Shown in pieces: positions 1 through 10,351 of a stretch of 64,000 nucleotides of DNA. Position 1 is the stretch's first letter; the number at the start of each line of letters is the position of its first letter. A program made the translations under genes and the position numbers. The notes under the pieces are model-generated. The model saw only the letters and a program-made list of their open reading frames with translations. It was not told the DNA's origin and made no database searches. The stretch is taken from assembly GCA_030374765.1 (NCBI GenBank), contig JARGXX010000031.1, positions 62,001-126,000 on the forward strand, read 5' to 3'. This DNA is from Agarophyton chilense. Its lineage: Eukaryota; Rhodophyta; Florideophyceae; Gracilariales; Gracilariaceae.

Positions 1-275
1 GTGTGACTGCGAGGGGTGAATAGAGAGGAAGTTAGTTGAAGTAATTTACATTGCAGGTTCACAATATAGGAAAGAGGTTGGTTCCGTCAGAGGCGAAGTA
101 GGATGAAATGATGTAGTAGGCAGAATTATGATGATGTAAGCTAACGGTGAAGTCATCTCGTAGAAGAGGGATATTGTTCAGAACGGTGAGGGTACTACAT
201 GTGGCTGCATGGCGCAACATGAAGGCAAGTGCTCGCGTGACATGAGGGCTTAGAAAGCAGGCAGGCACAGGGGCT

Positions 276-1058
276 TCACGACGTAGTGTTTTGGGCATCC
301 TCAGCAAGTTTGGCCGGCTGTTCATACAAAGAGGCAGCTCTTGAATAGGTGTCGGCCTTTGCTTGAGCCACATTAAGGGTCCAATCGGAAAGCTTCGAAG
401 AACAATACAAAATGAGACTCCTGCTTTCGGCGGACAGTGTTTCACTGGTAGCGCGCCACATGCCAACTGTGGTTTCGATAAGAGCTTCAAAGGCTTCATT
501 GTCCGGCTGTCTTCTCAAACGATTCCACTCGGTCTTCTGAGCGAGATATCTCTTTCTAAGCGGAACAATCTTTGCAGAGTAAGAATCTTCAAAGGTCCTG
601 GCCAGGTCGATAATAGGAGGCGATACATCCATGGCATAGGCCTGCAGACACGATGCAGCTGATTGTTGAGACTGTACAAAGGAAAACTGAGCGGATAAAG
701 TTTGCTTGGGAACGTAGTCTTGCAGAAGACTTGACAAACGAGAGTCTGGTGCAAGCGAGTGTGACAACTGCTTCTCAACTCGGGCCAGCTCGAGCATGGA
801 ACGCTTGTGAGCCTCTGTTTGTGAGGCGAGTTCAGAAAGCAGGGTTCGCAGATCGTCGAGCACGCAAAGGGTGCCATACAAAGCAAAGTCAGATTCGTAG
901 AGCTCCTTGTTGGGTCTGAGACCGAACTGCTGAATGGACTGCTCAATGGAGCGCTTAGCCTGGGTGAGACGCGGCTGCAGGGCGACGTTGACGTCGACGG
1001 AAGCGCGCTTGACGCGGTCCTGCAGGTCCTTGACCCAGGCCGAAGACAGGGGGTTCAT
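276..1058 (-). CDS. Helical BAR-like domain protein
   Basis: A 260-residue protein that looks almost entirely alpha-helical, with long runs of charged and hydrophobic heptads, no signal peptide and no membrane segment. Size and composition suggest a BAR-type (membrane-curving dimer) or other coiled-coil fold. The opening MNPLSSAWVKDLQDRVKR and the alternating Lys/Arg helices fit, but there is no unique motif, so the family is inferred. The frame stays open upstream to 1259. I chose the ATG at 1058 because the upstream extension is Ser/Pro/Cys-rich, low in helix propensity and lies in the GC-rich promoter. The gene is divergent from the PH-domain gene at 1824. It could equally be a plain coiled-coil scaffold. 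Confidence 0.6.
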   Translation of the reverse strand: MNPLSSAWVKDLQDRVKRASVDVNVALQPRLTQAKRSIEQSIQQFGLRPNKELYESDFALYGTLCVLDDLRTLLSELASQTEAHKRSMLELARVEKQLSHSLAPDSRLSSLLQDYVPKQTLSAQFSFVQSQQSAASCLQAYAMDVSPPIIDLARTFEDSYSAKIVPLRKRYLAQKTEWNRLRRQPDNEAFEALIETTVGMWRATSETLSAESRSLILYCSSKLSDWTLNVAQAKADTYSRAASLYEQPAKLAEDAQNTTS

Positions 1059-1823
1059 GGCGAAAGAAAGGAGCGCGGGAGAGCGAGGCGGAGTGAAGCA
1101 GCGGCAGGTGGACTGAAGAAACGAAAGAGGTTGGCAGCTGGGCGAGAGCGCGGCGCAGAGGAGCGGCGAACGCGAGAGTGCAAAGTGCACAGCGTCGGGT
1201 ATGCGACGCGTAAGGGCGGCTCTTTTCGACGCGCCGCACACAATGGGCGCCTGAAACACATCGCAGACGCGGCTGCGCGGCTGCCGTTTTTACTAATCAT
1301 TTCGGCCAAAATGCGCACAACAAACAACCCGCGCCAGCGAGGCGTGCCAGCTCGACCGCCAGCACGCGCGTACACTGCTGACCACTGTTCACGTGTGACG
1401 CGTGTCCACGCGCATTGCACGGCGCACACTTGCGCCTGCACACTCGCTTGTCTCTGCGCGGCGGCGTGTTCCTAACTTGTAGAGTACTTACAGTTTACGC
1501 CATGCGCAAATGACACAGATTACAGTTTGCAGATGCGCCGCTGCCTTTCGACACCAAGGCGGCACGAGCGCTGCGCGCCAAGCGGCACGGTGGGTTGCGC
1601 TCTACCGCGCTCACCGCGCTGAGTCGCCGCCTCTCGCGCGCCGCCGCCCCTCTTAAGACTGCCGCCTCGCTTGCGCTTCGGCGCATGACTCATGAACTAT
1701 TCCCTCGCAGTTCCACTTCTGCTCCTTCCGTCAGTTCTCCTCCCTTCCTGCCCGTGCCCGCGCCCGTGCTGGTCGCGCCCCCCGTATCCCCTTCCCCCCC
1801 CGTCGCACGCCCACCAACCTGCC
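1059..1823. other. Divergent promoter interval, no gene seen
   Basis: A GC-rich 765 bp interval between two divergent genes. Short open frames on both strands are Arg/Ala/Pro-rich by composition and show no domain. A pyrimidine/poly-C stretch lies at about 1783-1802, just before the ATG at 1824. Confidence 0.5.
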
Positions 1824-2570
1824 ATGGCTCCTTTCTCATCGCTCCGTCGGCTGAGACCGCCGCTTGAACGCGCCGCAGTGGACGTTTGGCCGCTCGCAAA
1901 GCGAAACAGCACTTGTCTCTCGGGAAGCGTGAATGCATTACCAGCCACGTGCACGCCGTCCACACCGCCTTCGCCGCGCAGCAAAGCGAGCGATACGAAA
2001 CACATGCGACGCGTCGTCTCTCTCAACTCAAAAGCCGCCAGCTGCATGGTGCTCAGCACAGCCGCGGCTCAAAGTAGCACGGCACTGACCACCACCACAA
2101 GCTCATCGTCGCCGTCTCCGCCTTGCTCACAGCCGTTGCCTTCGCCTTCGCTTTCGCCGTCGCCCTCCCCATCACAGCCATCCTCGCCGCCACGCGACGC
2201 GTTACATCGGGCGCGTCTGGTGGAGCGCCATCTCAAGGCGACGCTCCGCGCTGACGCTGCCAGACAAACGCTACACGGGCTGGTGCGCGTGCCATGGGCG
2301 CTGGGAATGCGGCAACGCAGACTGCTGGCGCTCAAGGGGCGTGAACTGTCGTGTGTGGACGTGGGCGGCGCGCGCACGTTTTGGAAGGTTGGACTGGAGG
2401 GCGCGCGCATGCGCATTCAGCTACCTCAATGCAGAATCGTGCTTTCCAAGCTGCAAGGTGCGCGCGTGCTGCAGTTTTGGGCGCCCGACCAGCTGGCCGC
2501 GCGCCGCTGGGCCGCCGCTCTGCTACGAGCGTCAGCGTTGGTGCCGTTGGAACGAAACCGCTGGCTCTGA
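1824..2570 (+). CDS. PH-domain-like protein with Ser/Pro-rich N terminus
   Basis: A 248-residue protein. The first ~130 residues are Ser/Thr/Pro-rich and probably disordered. The C-terminal ~100 residues read as a pleckstrin-homology fold: an opening strand after RQTLHGLVRV, basic residues in the first hairpin, a run of beta strands (RRLLALKGRELSCVDV, IQLPQCRIVLSKL, VLQFWA) and a final amphipathic helix with the diagnostic Trp (QLAARRWAAALL). Such domains usually bind phosphoinositides or proteins at membranes; the ligand here cannot be told. The start at 1824 sits in a strong context (gccATGg). The frame is open to an ATG at 1692, which would add a hydrophobic/Pro-rich leader. PH is inferred from pattern only. 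Confidence 0.5.
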   Translation: MAPFSSLRRLRPPLERAAVDVWPLAKRNSTCLSGSVNALPATCTPSTPPSPRSKASDTKHMRRVVSLNSKAASCMVLSTAAAQSSTALTTTTSSSSPSPPCSQPLPSPSLSPSPSPSQPSSPPRDALHRARLVERHLKATLRADAARQTLHGLVRVPWALGMRQRRLLALKGRELSCVDVGGARTFWKVGLEGARMRIQLPQCRIVLSKLQGARVLQFWAPDQLAARRWAAALLRASALVPLERNRWL

Positions 2571-3339
2571 ACGCTAATACTCCCTCTCAACGCAAGAGCT
2601 GATGGCTCTCCAAGAAACTGCTGGCTCTCAACGAGATCGCTGCACTCATCGACGCCTCTCTGGTTCAGCGAGGCGGCTGCTCTCTCTCGCTGTAAGTTCC
2701 AATCGCGCTGCGCTTCCGTCTCATCTTCCTTACGTAATGCTCAATTCAACGCTTAAAAATAGACGCGCCGCAATTCAATTCGTCGTGTCACGTGTACAAC
2801 ACACCTTACACCAAAAACTACTCTCGGCTTGACACGCGCCCCCGTGAGCCCCCTGGTGCACGAGCTCCCTGGCGCACGATTTTCCCCCTCTCTCCGCCGT
2901 TTCCGCCCGCCCCGAGTAGCGTCGTGCCATTGCGCGTGCGCACTCGAGCGGCCCTATCTGGGCGCGCCTCGCCGCTTTCTTGTGCACGTCCTCTGCATCC
3001 CACATTCTTTGTTCTCATGCCGGCACTCGGCCCGTCGTCTTCCCCACCGCCCTGCGTCCATCTCCACAACGCAGAATCCAATCGTGCCCCGCACCAACCC
3101 CTCGTCTGTCTGCCATGCCTCTCGCACTATGTGCCACTTCGTTACCTTTGCCCGTTTCCCACTCCAATCCAGTCATCATCCCAACTCATCATCCTTTATT
3201 TCTCCTTTCAACCTCCTTTGCTCCCCCCTATCCCCCGTTCTGCGCTGCGAACAACTAACTTTTTTGCGCAGTCCTCTCACTTTCCACAAATTGACTTATC
3301 CGCACTGCGTCGCTTCGCCTCCGTGAAGCCCCCTCGTAC
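2571..3339. other. Intergenic, no gene seen
   Basis: A 769 bp interval between two co-directional genes, becoming strongly pyrimidine-rich towards the start codon at 3340. Open frames here are composition-driven (Pro/Ser/His) and show no domain. Confidence 0.4.
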
Positions 3340-5448
3340 ATGCATCATTTAAGACTCGTTCTTTTCTTCGCGGCGCTTGGCGTCGCTTGCGCGAAGGTAG
3401 GTTCCGGCGACACACGTAATGGCGGCTTTGACCACCGCGCCCATTCCGTCCCAGGTGTCGACCAGACCGTGTATGACATTGACGATTCCGGCTTCGAAAC
3501 CGTCAGTCTGAACGGAATCGGCTCCCATTCGCACTACTTCGAGCCTGGACCCCCCATCGTCAGCGGTGTAATCACCTCCTTCATTTGGCGCAGAATGGAC
3601 ACCAATGAACAAGTGTGCAGTACGGTCGAGTGCAACGTTCAGCTCCCTGTCGGAACCACTGAAATGTCTCTTACGGTTGTGGATAATACCGGCGATACAA
3701 CATCTGACTCAATGGAAGTCACTGTATTGCCGAGAAGCGCGCTCACGGAATCGCCCAGAATCGACGCACTCGGGCCAGCAGAGGGACCTGCCGCCGGAGG
3801 TAACACTGTTACCATTGACGGAGCGTACCTGTATCGCGATACAAAAGTCTTCTTCGGTGCTCAGCAAGCGCTTGGAGTCGAACATATTGACCGCGGTCGT
3901 ATCACCTGCATAGCGCCCAGAGGGACTGGAACTGTAACTGTTACCGTTCGTAGTTCTATGGGAACTTCAAACGGCTTGTCCTACAATTACCAAGAAGGGA
4001 AAACCATTCCCATTCGCTTCAAACTCAATACATGGAAGAACCCAGACAAATCCGAGTTCATCTTGGAGGAGATCACTTGTATCGTTGTTGGAAAGGACCA
4101 TCGATACTACATGGGTTCCCTTCTCGGAACCGTTACGGTAGCTTACGTCAACCGTAACCTTGTGGTTGAGTCTAAATGCACCGGCGCCGAAATGGGGCCA
4201 GATCGTTCCATTACTGGTATCGGCTACAATCCCATAGACCCTTACTCGCGTATTTTTGTCTCTGTCAACACTCATTTCCATGAAAACAAGGGCTCCAGAT
4301 GGGATAATGGTGCTATTGAGTCCGTGGAAATTGAGGACAACGGTTGTCCGAGAAAGGGTCCGACTATCATTTCTGGTCTGCCAGTATCTAACCATGATCA
4401 CGGTATTGCTACCATTTCGTTCTTGGCCGATGGCAGCATGCTAATTTCTAGTGGCTCTTTTACAAACGCTGGAGTTAGCAAACCTGGAGATGGCATCGGT
4501 GGCGTTCCTGAGAACCCCCTCTCCGCCGCAATTCTGCGAGCCCCGTACCTCCAACCAGGATTCAATGGCAACATCAAGTACGACCAGTACGACGATCCTG
4601 GAACGGCGAACAAGATAGAAGGTGATGTTGAACCGTACGTCACTGGTATTCGCAATTCCTTTGGAATGGTTCGACATAGCAATGGCCATACGTACATAAC
4701 TGACAATGGTCCGAACACTGGGTTCGGACTTACTAGTACGTCGTGCACAGAAGAAGCACCGGACGCAGAGTCGGAGGACAAATTGTTGAGGCTTGTAGCA
4801 GGAGCATATTATGGTCATCCCAACCGCAATCGTGCTCGTACCGATCCTAAGCAATGTGTCTACAAAGGTCTTGAGGAAGAAAATGGACATGGATACATGA
4901 AGCCAATCGGTACTATGTCGTCGTCTACAAATGGCATTATAGAATATCGCGCCAACTCATTCCAAGGTGCCCTGAAGGAAAACATGCTTATGAGCAAAGT
5001 CGCTTTCGGAGCTGAGGGGTTAGTGTGGCGAGTGGAAATGACACCGAACGGACATGCGCTGACGAGCCAGCCCTATCAATTCTTTGACCAGAGTGGTGTG
5101 TCATTAGTTCAAGGGCTGTACGGAGAACTTGTTATGCCTCAACTGAAGAAATACCGCATTCTAGCGCTGCAACCAGACGAGCCCAGTCCCTCGTCAGTTT
5201 CGATTATTTCAATCAATCCCAGCCGTGGTCCGAAATCGGGAGGCACCGAGGTGTTTATCACTGGACACTTTTTGAACGCCCATGATTTGGTTATCAGGTT
5301 TGGTGGTGCCCCTTGCACCAACATTGTTGATATTAAGTATCAACATGTACGGTGCGTGACCCCCCCTGGAAACGGAAAAGTTCCAGTTATTGCATCGGCA
5401 GGTGGAGCTTCGTCTAAGAGCTACGGCCACGATTTCGAGTACATGTAG
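3340..5448 (+). CDS. Secreted protein: two IPT/TIG domains around a beta-propeller-like region
   Basis: 702 residues. An N-terminal signal peptide (about residues 1-18, hydrophobic core LVLFFAALGVACA) is followed by a PKD/Ig-like region (about 50-135) and a first IPT/TIG domain (about 138-217; GPAEGPAAGGNTVTIDG, then TCIAPRGTGTVTVTV). A region of about 390 residues (225-615) resembles quinoprotein/sorbosone-dehydrogenase or NHL-type propellers (DGSMLISSGS, GIRNSFGMVRH, YITDNGPNTG, YGHPNRNR). A second IPT/TIG domain closes the protein (about 622-700; INPSRGPKSGGTEVFITG). No transmembrane segment or GPI signal is visible at the C terminus, so a soluble cell-wall or extracellular protein is inferred. 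The propeller could bind sugar or act as an oxidoreductase; no catalytic residue set is certain. Confidence 0.85.
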   Translation: MHHLRLVLFFAALGVACAKVGSGDTRNGGFDHRAHSVPGVDQTVYDIDDSGFETVSLNGIGSHSHYFEPGPPIVSGVITSFIWRRMDTNEQVCSTVECNVQLPVGTTEMSLTVVDNTGDTTSDSMEVTVLPRSALTESPRIDALGPAEGPAAGGNTVTIDGAYLYRDTKVFFGAQQALGVEHIDRGRITCIAPRGTGTVTVTVRSSMGTSNGLSYNYQEGKTIPIRFKLNTWKNPDKSEFILEEITCIVVGKDHRYYMGSLLGTVTVAYVNRNLVVESKCTGAEMGPDRSITGIGYNPIDPYSRIFVSVNTHFHENKGSRWDNGAIESVEIEDNGCPRKGPTIISGLPVSNHDHGIATISFLADGSMLISSGSFTNAGVSKPGDGIGGVPENPLSAAILRAPYLQPGFNGNIKYDQYDDPGTANKIEGDVEPYVTGIRNSFGMVRHSNGHTYITDNGPNTGFGLTSTSCTEEAPDAESEDKLLRLVAGAYYGHPNRNRARTDPKQCVYKGLEEENGHGYMKPIGTMSSSTNGIIEYRANSFQGALKENMLMSKVAFGAEGLVWRVEMTPNGHALTSQPYQFFDQSGVSLVQGLYGELVMPQLKKYRILALQPDEPSPSSVSIISINPSRGPKSGGTEVFITGHFLNAHDLVIRFGGAPCTNIVDIKYQHVRCVTPPGNGKVPVIASAGGASSKSYGHDFEYM

Positions 5449-7742
5449 GTATTGATTAGGATTAGCGTGCTTTGCTCATACCAGAATGCAAACCCTCTAC
5501 ACAGGTATTTCTTCTCTCCTCACTTGAAGAACTACTCTGATCGATGTAGAGGGTATCATAATGAGAAACCTTGGAAACCGATTTAGTTATTGTCTATACC
5601 ACAAACTTGCTGTTGCTGCCCGCGTGTTCTCTGTGGTTGCGAGGCTTACCGTATTGTATTGTAATAAAAGGCAGCAATACAAACTTAAGGGACAGGGGTG
5701 ACGATTGGTCAAGAGAGAGCAGAGCGTTTCCGATGAGTAAACAGGAAAAACTGGGACCTTTGACGTTTAACGCAAGAGATTTTTGAAAAGTAGCATGTAA
5801 CGAACTACGAAGGGCACCTGCTTCGAAAACTCGGATCAGAGTTGACATCTTTTCGCCAGCATTGCACTGACGACCACGCGTAAATCGGACCCTGAGGACG
5901 ATTTGGAAACATCAAAATTGCGTGTTCTTGTTGACGACAATACTTTGGGGGGCTCTCTCAGGAAGAGGTGAAACCGAGCAATGAGTGACGACAGGATTCG
6001 GGGATGCGGGGAAGCTGGGGATATGAGATTAATGTAGGATTTGGCGCGGGGCTTTGTGCATGTGCGCCAGTATTTTTTTGCACAATTAGCATGCCTTCTT
6101 GAGAATGAAAGTGCTCGGATCGCATGATACTTGCGGCTTTCGCAGTACGGCTTCATTTTTCTGGGCCAAATACGTTTTAGAGTGCACACACTGGAGGCAG
6201 AACCTTAGGATTCAACGCAGTCTAAGGCTCCAGTTTGACTGATCATACCGGTTCGGACCAAGAGTCCCTCTTTCTGTTTGATTTGAACCTGTAAACGATT
6301 TGCATTGGAATCGTTCTCTCTTTTTCTAATTGTAATGTGTTCCATAAAAACAGGGTAGGTCAAGCAAAAATGCCATGCCGAAACGGATACATTGGTGGGA
6401 GCCAGTGACGATGATAATAGTCTAAAGAAAGGAACGACCGGTGGCAGAGATGGGATGCAGTGCGAGTCAAGGCAGAGATCTATTTGATGGGAGTAAAGAG
6501 TCTAGCCAGTAATGAAAGCGGACTTAAACTTGAACTTGTTTGTCACTCGAAGGACGACGAGCACGACATCGATCAGGTTGAGGTGTTCAAGGGGGTAGTC
6601 AAGATTTTTGGTCTTGGGAAAGATGACCGTTATGGTCCCTTTTTGCTTGAGTGTTACAAGACAGTACGGTGCACAGTGCGGCTTCGCTGCTGAGGAGCGA
6701 ACGCTTCTGAGAAGAGATACAGAGTACTCTCCGGTAGGATAGCAGAAATATTGTGAAAGAAAATGCGAAGCGCATTGAGGTTACGACGTTGTTGCTGACA
6801 GCAGGCTGAAATAATCTGCAAGGCATCCTTCTACACTCACTAATGAAGAGAAGACCACCTTTCACAATCTTCAGGCCAATTGGAGAGGATCAGAACAACG
6901 AGGGTGGTGACATTCATGCCCGTAGTTTGAAGCTATGCAATTTGTATCTAGAGCAAGAAGAATGATTGAACAAGTGGATACAACACAACAATATTTGGTG
7001 TACTGTTTCAGAACAGTTGGCCGCTGGGAGACTGCAGAGTATGGGGCAGTAGGGTGAAATGGAAGTGGAGATTGAACGGTTGTGTGAGCATTGTACTTGC
7101 TGGGGCGCAAGGAGTGCGATGGCTTGATGAGCCATGCGTACCTCTTTCGAGCTCTAGAGAGCTATTGATACAGCAGTACTCAAGGGTTTGCGGAGGAAAA
7201 TGGACAGCACGTGCTGAATTTGCTCGACGGTTTGAGTTCGAGCTTGGTCGACCGTTGCAGAAAATGAGCACGTGAAATTTATATGGCTAAATCAGTGTAT
7301 AAGGGGGAAAAGATGAAAGATATGTGTCGGGGTTCATGTTGCTCGAATGCAATAGTGTAAAGTTTACACAAAAAGACTGCACGCAATCATGCGCTGTCTG
7401 TGAGCGTATTTATGTGGAAACACGGCGAAAGTTGACGGATACGGTGAAAATGATACGTTTGGGAGAGATGTGAGGGTTTGAGGGCGCGACGTGGAACCGA
7501 CGCGGTGTCGTAGGAAGCGAGAGGCGGAGCATACAAGGTTTGGAAGATATGTTTAAAAAAAGATGAGCGAAACGACTCGAACAGAACGGCACGCGTAGTG
7601 CGACGCGTTGTGACGGAGCACGTACCGCAACTTTATTAGCGCTGCGTGACGGAGCTAACTCGAAGAAAATGGCGCAGCGAGGAGGACGATGGGGGGGAAA
7701 GGGAGATGAAAATAGCGAAGTAGCAAGTAGATAGACGGATAT

Positions 7743-7743
<1 letters not shown>

Positions 7744-7774
<31 letters not shown>
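7744..7774. repeat. (AG)n microsatellite
   Basis: About 15 uninterrupted AG dinucleotides, roughly 450 bp upstream of the start codon at 8222. Confidence 0.95.
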
Positions 7775-7777
<3 letters not shown>

Positions 7778-8113
7778 ACATCTGCTGCAGCCAAGCGCGG
7801 CGGCGCATCGGCGGGCGCCGATACGGCACCTCAGCGGGCTGGCGGGGGCGGCGGCCGGTGGGGGCAGCTGGCGCCATCTACGCGCAGCGGCGCGCCCAAG
7901 AAGGGAGCGAGTCGGGGTGGATGGCGCACATCGGGTGGCCGACGCGGCAGCGTGTTCAAACGCGACAATAATTTTGCGCACCCGTTCAAATTTAAACGGC
8001 GCAGTACACAGCGCGCGACGCGCCGTGAATTGCGCCGTGTGACCGCGCGCCGAGGCTTGGAACAAGCGTGACACGCGCAGCTGTGTAACTGACTCACGCA
8101 CGCGCCCCGCCGG

Positions 8114-8121
8114 TACAAAAG
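8114..8121 (+). promoter_or_regulatory. TATA-like element
   Basis: TACAAAAG lies 101 nt before the ATG at 8222 and is followed by a pyrimidine/poly-C tract at about 8174-8219. Its position suits a core promoter; assignment is by motif only. Confidence 0.3.
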
Positions 8122-8221
8122 CGCTATCGCCAGTCGCCGCCCCGCACTCTCGCCGTCTTCACGCGCTCCGACTCCCCCCTTCCCCTCCCCCCCTCCCCCC
8201 CCCTTCCTTCCCTCCGCTTCC

Positions 8222-9517
8222 ATGGCTGCTGTACAGTCTTCGTCCGACATGCCGCGAGCGCCCGCTTCAGCTCCATCGCCGTCGCCGTCGCCGTTGCCCA
8301 CGCCGTCTCGCTCGCGCTCCTCGCGCAAGCTGCCGCGCCCTGGCACCTTCTCGCACGCCGGGCTGCCCAGAACGCCCTCCGTGCCGCGCGGTCGCTCGTA
8401 CCATGGCAAGCCGCTGTCCGCCGCCGCTCAGGCTGCCCAGCAGGGCTACTTTGCCAGAAAGGCTGCCAAGATGTATGCCGAACGCAAGAAGGCCGCCGCT
8501 ACTGGTTCCGCCACCGCCATCGCTCCTGCAGACAGCCAACCGATTGCTGAGCCCGATATGACAGGCGCCCTGAAACCTGCAAACCACAATGAGAATCCAG
8601 TTGAGGTCATCAATATCACCGTGGACGCCGAGGGCGTCAAAATCGATGAGAATAAGCCTCGAGTAAGTGCAATGGGATCCAGGACCAACTCGCGTGCTCG
8701 CATGACAAGATCGTCTTCTCGCCAGAGAAATCTTCATCCCAGAGCCGACGACAAGGAAAATCTCATCACCGATGCCCGTTTGGATGCCCACATTGAGGCA
8801 TATTTCAATCGAAAGCGGGTGGCCGTTGTTGGCGCACCCATTACTCAGCCTACTGATACTCGACCGGACGATCAGTCTACTACATCCAATCATTCGTGGG
8901 ATGGTTCCATGCCGAAGAGAAGGAACAGTCGAAGTGTAATTCAACGAGACCATGCCATCAGTCAGCGCGTCAGCCCGTCATTGAATGCCAAGCCGAGCAG
9001 TACAGCCCTGTCTCCGCGTCAAGCCATGCTCAGTCCGGCCACACTCGGGCAAGCATGCAACCTAAAAGTGTCTACAAATGATAATGTGAATGACCAAATG
9101 AGCGCGCCCTTCGACCAGGCGCAGGATGGTACTCACACTTCGGCAGATGTTGCAAACGAGGAAACGAGCGACGCAAGCTGCAACTCTCAGTTGCCGAACA
9201 ACGGAAAGTGGTGCGATGAGTGTGCAGGTGTGGGATTGCACATCTCAGCATTGTTGTCGGAGCTGCAGACGCAACGACCCGTACCAGAGGCCGGCGCAGC
9301 GGACGCGGGCGCTTCTTCCGGCTCCGGCGCGAAGAAGGGATGGAAGAGCATGGTCACGCAAACCGTGCTAGGCGAGTCCAAGAGCAAGAGCTCTGAAAAG
9401 GCCAAGCTACAACAAGAAATCAACGTGCTCCGCGCCACGGTGGATTTCCTTTATAAGAAGATTGAGCGTCTAGAGACAACCGATAGTACATCCGCCACTT
9501 CAGCCTCTTCGCGTTAG
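8222..9517 (+). CDS. Unknown Ser/Pro/Arg-rich protein with C-terminal coiled coil
   Basis: A 431-residue protein I do not recognise. Residues 1-60 are Ser/Pro/Arg-rich (SPSPSPLPTPSRSRSSRK), followed by a short basic helical stretch (FARKAAKMYAERKKAAA, about 77-93) and a long polar, probably disordered middle with many SP/TP and RSxS sites. Near the C terminus a CDEC pair is followed by a Lys-rich linker and a clear coiled coil of about 35 residues (KAKLQQEINVLRATVDFLYK). The overall plan suits a phosphoregulated cytoskeletal or scaffold protein; that is inference. The ATG has a strong context (tccATGg). An AATAAA follows 81 nt after the stop. Confidence 0.75.
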   Translation: MAAVQSSSDMPRAPASAPSPSPSPLPTPSRSRSSRKLPRPGTFSHAGLPRTPSVPRGRSYHGKPLSAAAQAAQQGYFARKAAKMYAERKKAAATGSATAIAPADSQPIAEPDMTGALKPANHNENPVEVINITVDAEGVKIDENKPRVSAMGSRTNSRARMTRSSSRQRNLHPRADDKENLITDARLDAHIEAYFNRKRVAVVGAPITQPTDTRPDDQSTTSNHSWDGSMPKRRNSRSVIQRDHAISQRVSPSLNAKPSSTALSPRQAMLSPATLGQACNLKVSTNDNVNDQMSAPFDQAQDGTHTSADVANEETSDASCNSQLPNNGKWCDECAGVGLHISALLSELQTQRPVPEAGAADAGASSGSGAKKGWKSMVTQTVLGESKSKSSEKAKLQQEINVLRATVDFLYKKIERLETTDSTSATSASSR

Positions 9518-10351
9518 TGTGCGCAGCGACTTCGGCGTGATGCGTGCGAGTTGCAAGAGAGCCTTTGCGTTGTTGAGTGAGAGCGAATAGCGCCGTGAAT
9601 AAAGTAAACAGTGTACAACGAGATAAGAGATAATGAAAAGAGAGGCGTGGGGCGATGAAGGAGGCGAACCGGGTCCCTGAGCATATTGGAGTGCGGCGCG
9701 CGTGATGCGCCAGCGCATTGGAGGTGCCAGCGCGTCACGCGTGACGGATGCATCGTGACGGCGATCTCTAGCTCATTTGTGCCAAAACGCGTACCTTCCC
9801 GCGCTTGAGACCGCTTTTCAAATTGGCCAAGCACTTTGTCCTCCCGCGCGCTCCACGTCTCGAATGATGCCGCATCTCACGGCAGGCGGGCGACGGCAAG
9901 TCGCGCGACGCGGGCGCGTGCTTCTTGTCGAGGCGACGACCGTGGTGAGCGCGGATGTCGGGCATTCGAAGGATGGCCACGGCCAGTGGTTTGCGTCAAA
10001 CCGCGTTAACCTTCTCCGCCGTGTCTGTCTCTCGCTGTATTCTTCCTGAAGTGCGTTACGATTTGACAACGTGTTCGCGGCGCTGCTGACGCGTTCCACC
10101 GTCGCGTGCCTCCTTCCCACCTCCTCTGCCGCTCGTGTCAATACGCTCGACGAACAGGTTGTACGCCCTGCTGCTTATGTACACCAATGATTGCTATCTA
10201 CGTTCAATAAACCCCACGGACTGTTCCAACCTCTTCTCACCCATCACAGTCCGTTTTCGCACCGCTCTGCCCAATTCGTTCCATTTCTATGCACAGCATT
10301 ACAATAATTCCCCCCTTCCCAACCGCCCCAAACAATAAACAACACCAACTG
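9518..10351. other. Convergent intergenic region, no gene seen
   Basis: An 834 bp interval between the 3' ends of two convergent genes. No frame shows a domain, and no RNA gene was recognised. Confidence 0.4.
9598..9603 (+). promoter_or_regulatory. Candidate polyadenylation signal
   Basis: AATAAA 81 nt after the stop codon at 9517, suitably placed for the coiled-coil protein gene. Confidence 0.35.

Larger units (their letters stand above)
5449..8221. other. 2.8 kb interval without a convincing gene
   Basis: AT-richer than the flanking genes. An AATAAA at 5663-5668 could serve the 3' end of the gene ending at 5448. Short plus-strand frames at 6460-6693 and 7054-7275 have ordinary amino-acid composition but no start context, domain or continuation, so they may be decayed coding scraps. 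An (AG)n repeat lies at 7744-7774. The last 400 bp become GC-rich and form the promoter of the gene at 8222. Confidence 0.4.

Noticed and set aside
6270-6295. A box-B-like sequence (GGTTCAAATC on the minus strand) suggesting a tRNA
   Set aside because: Flanking bases do not form a T stem, and no D or anticodon arm can be drawn.
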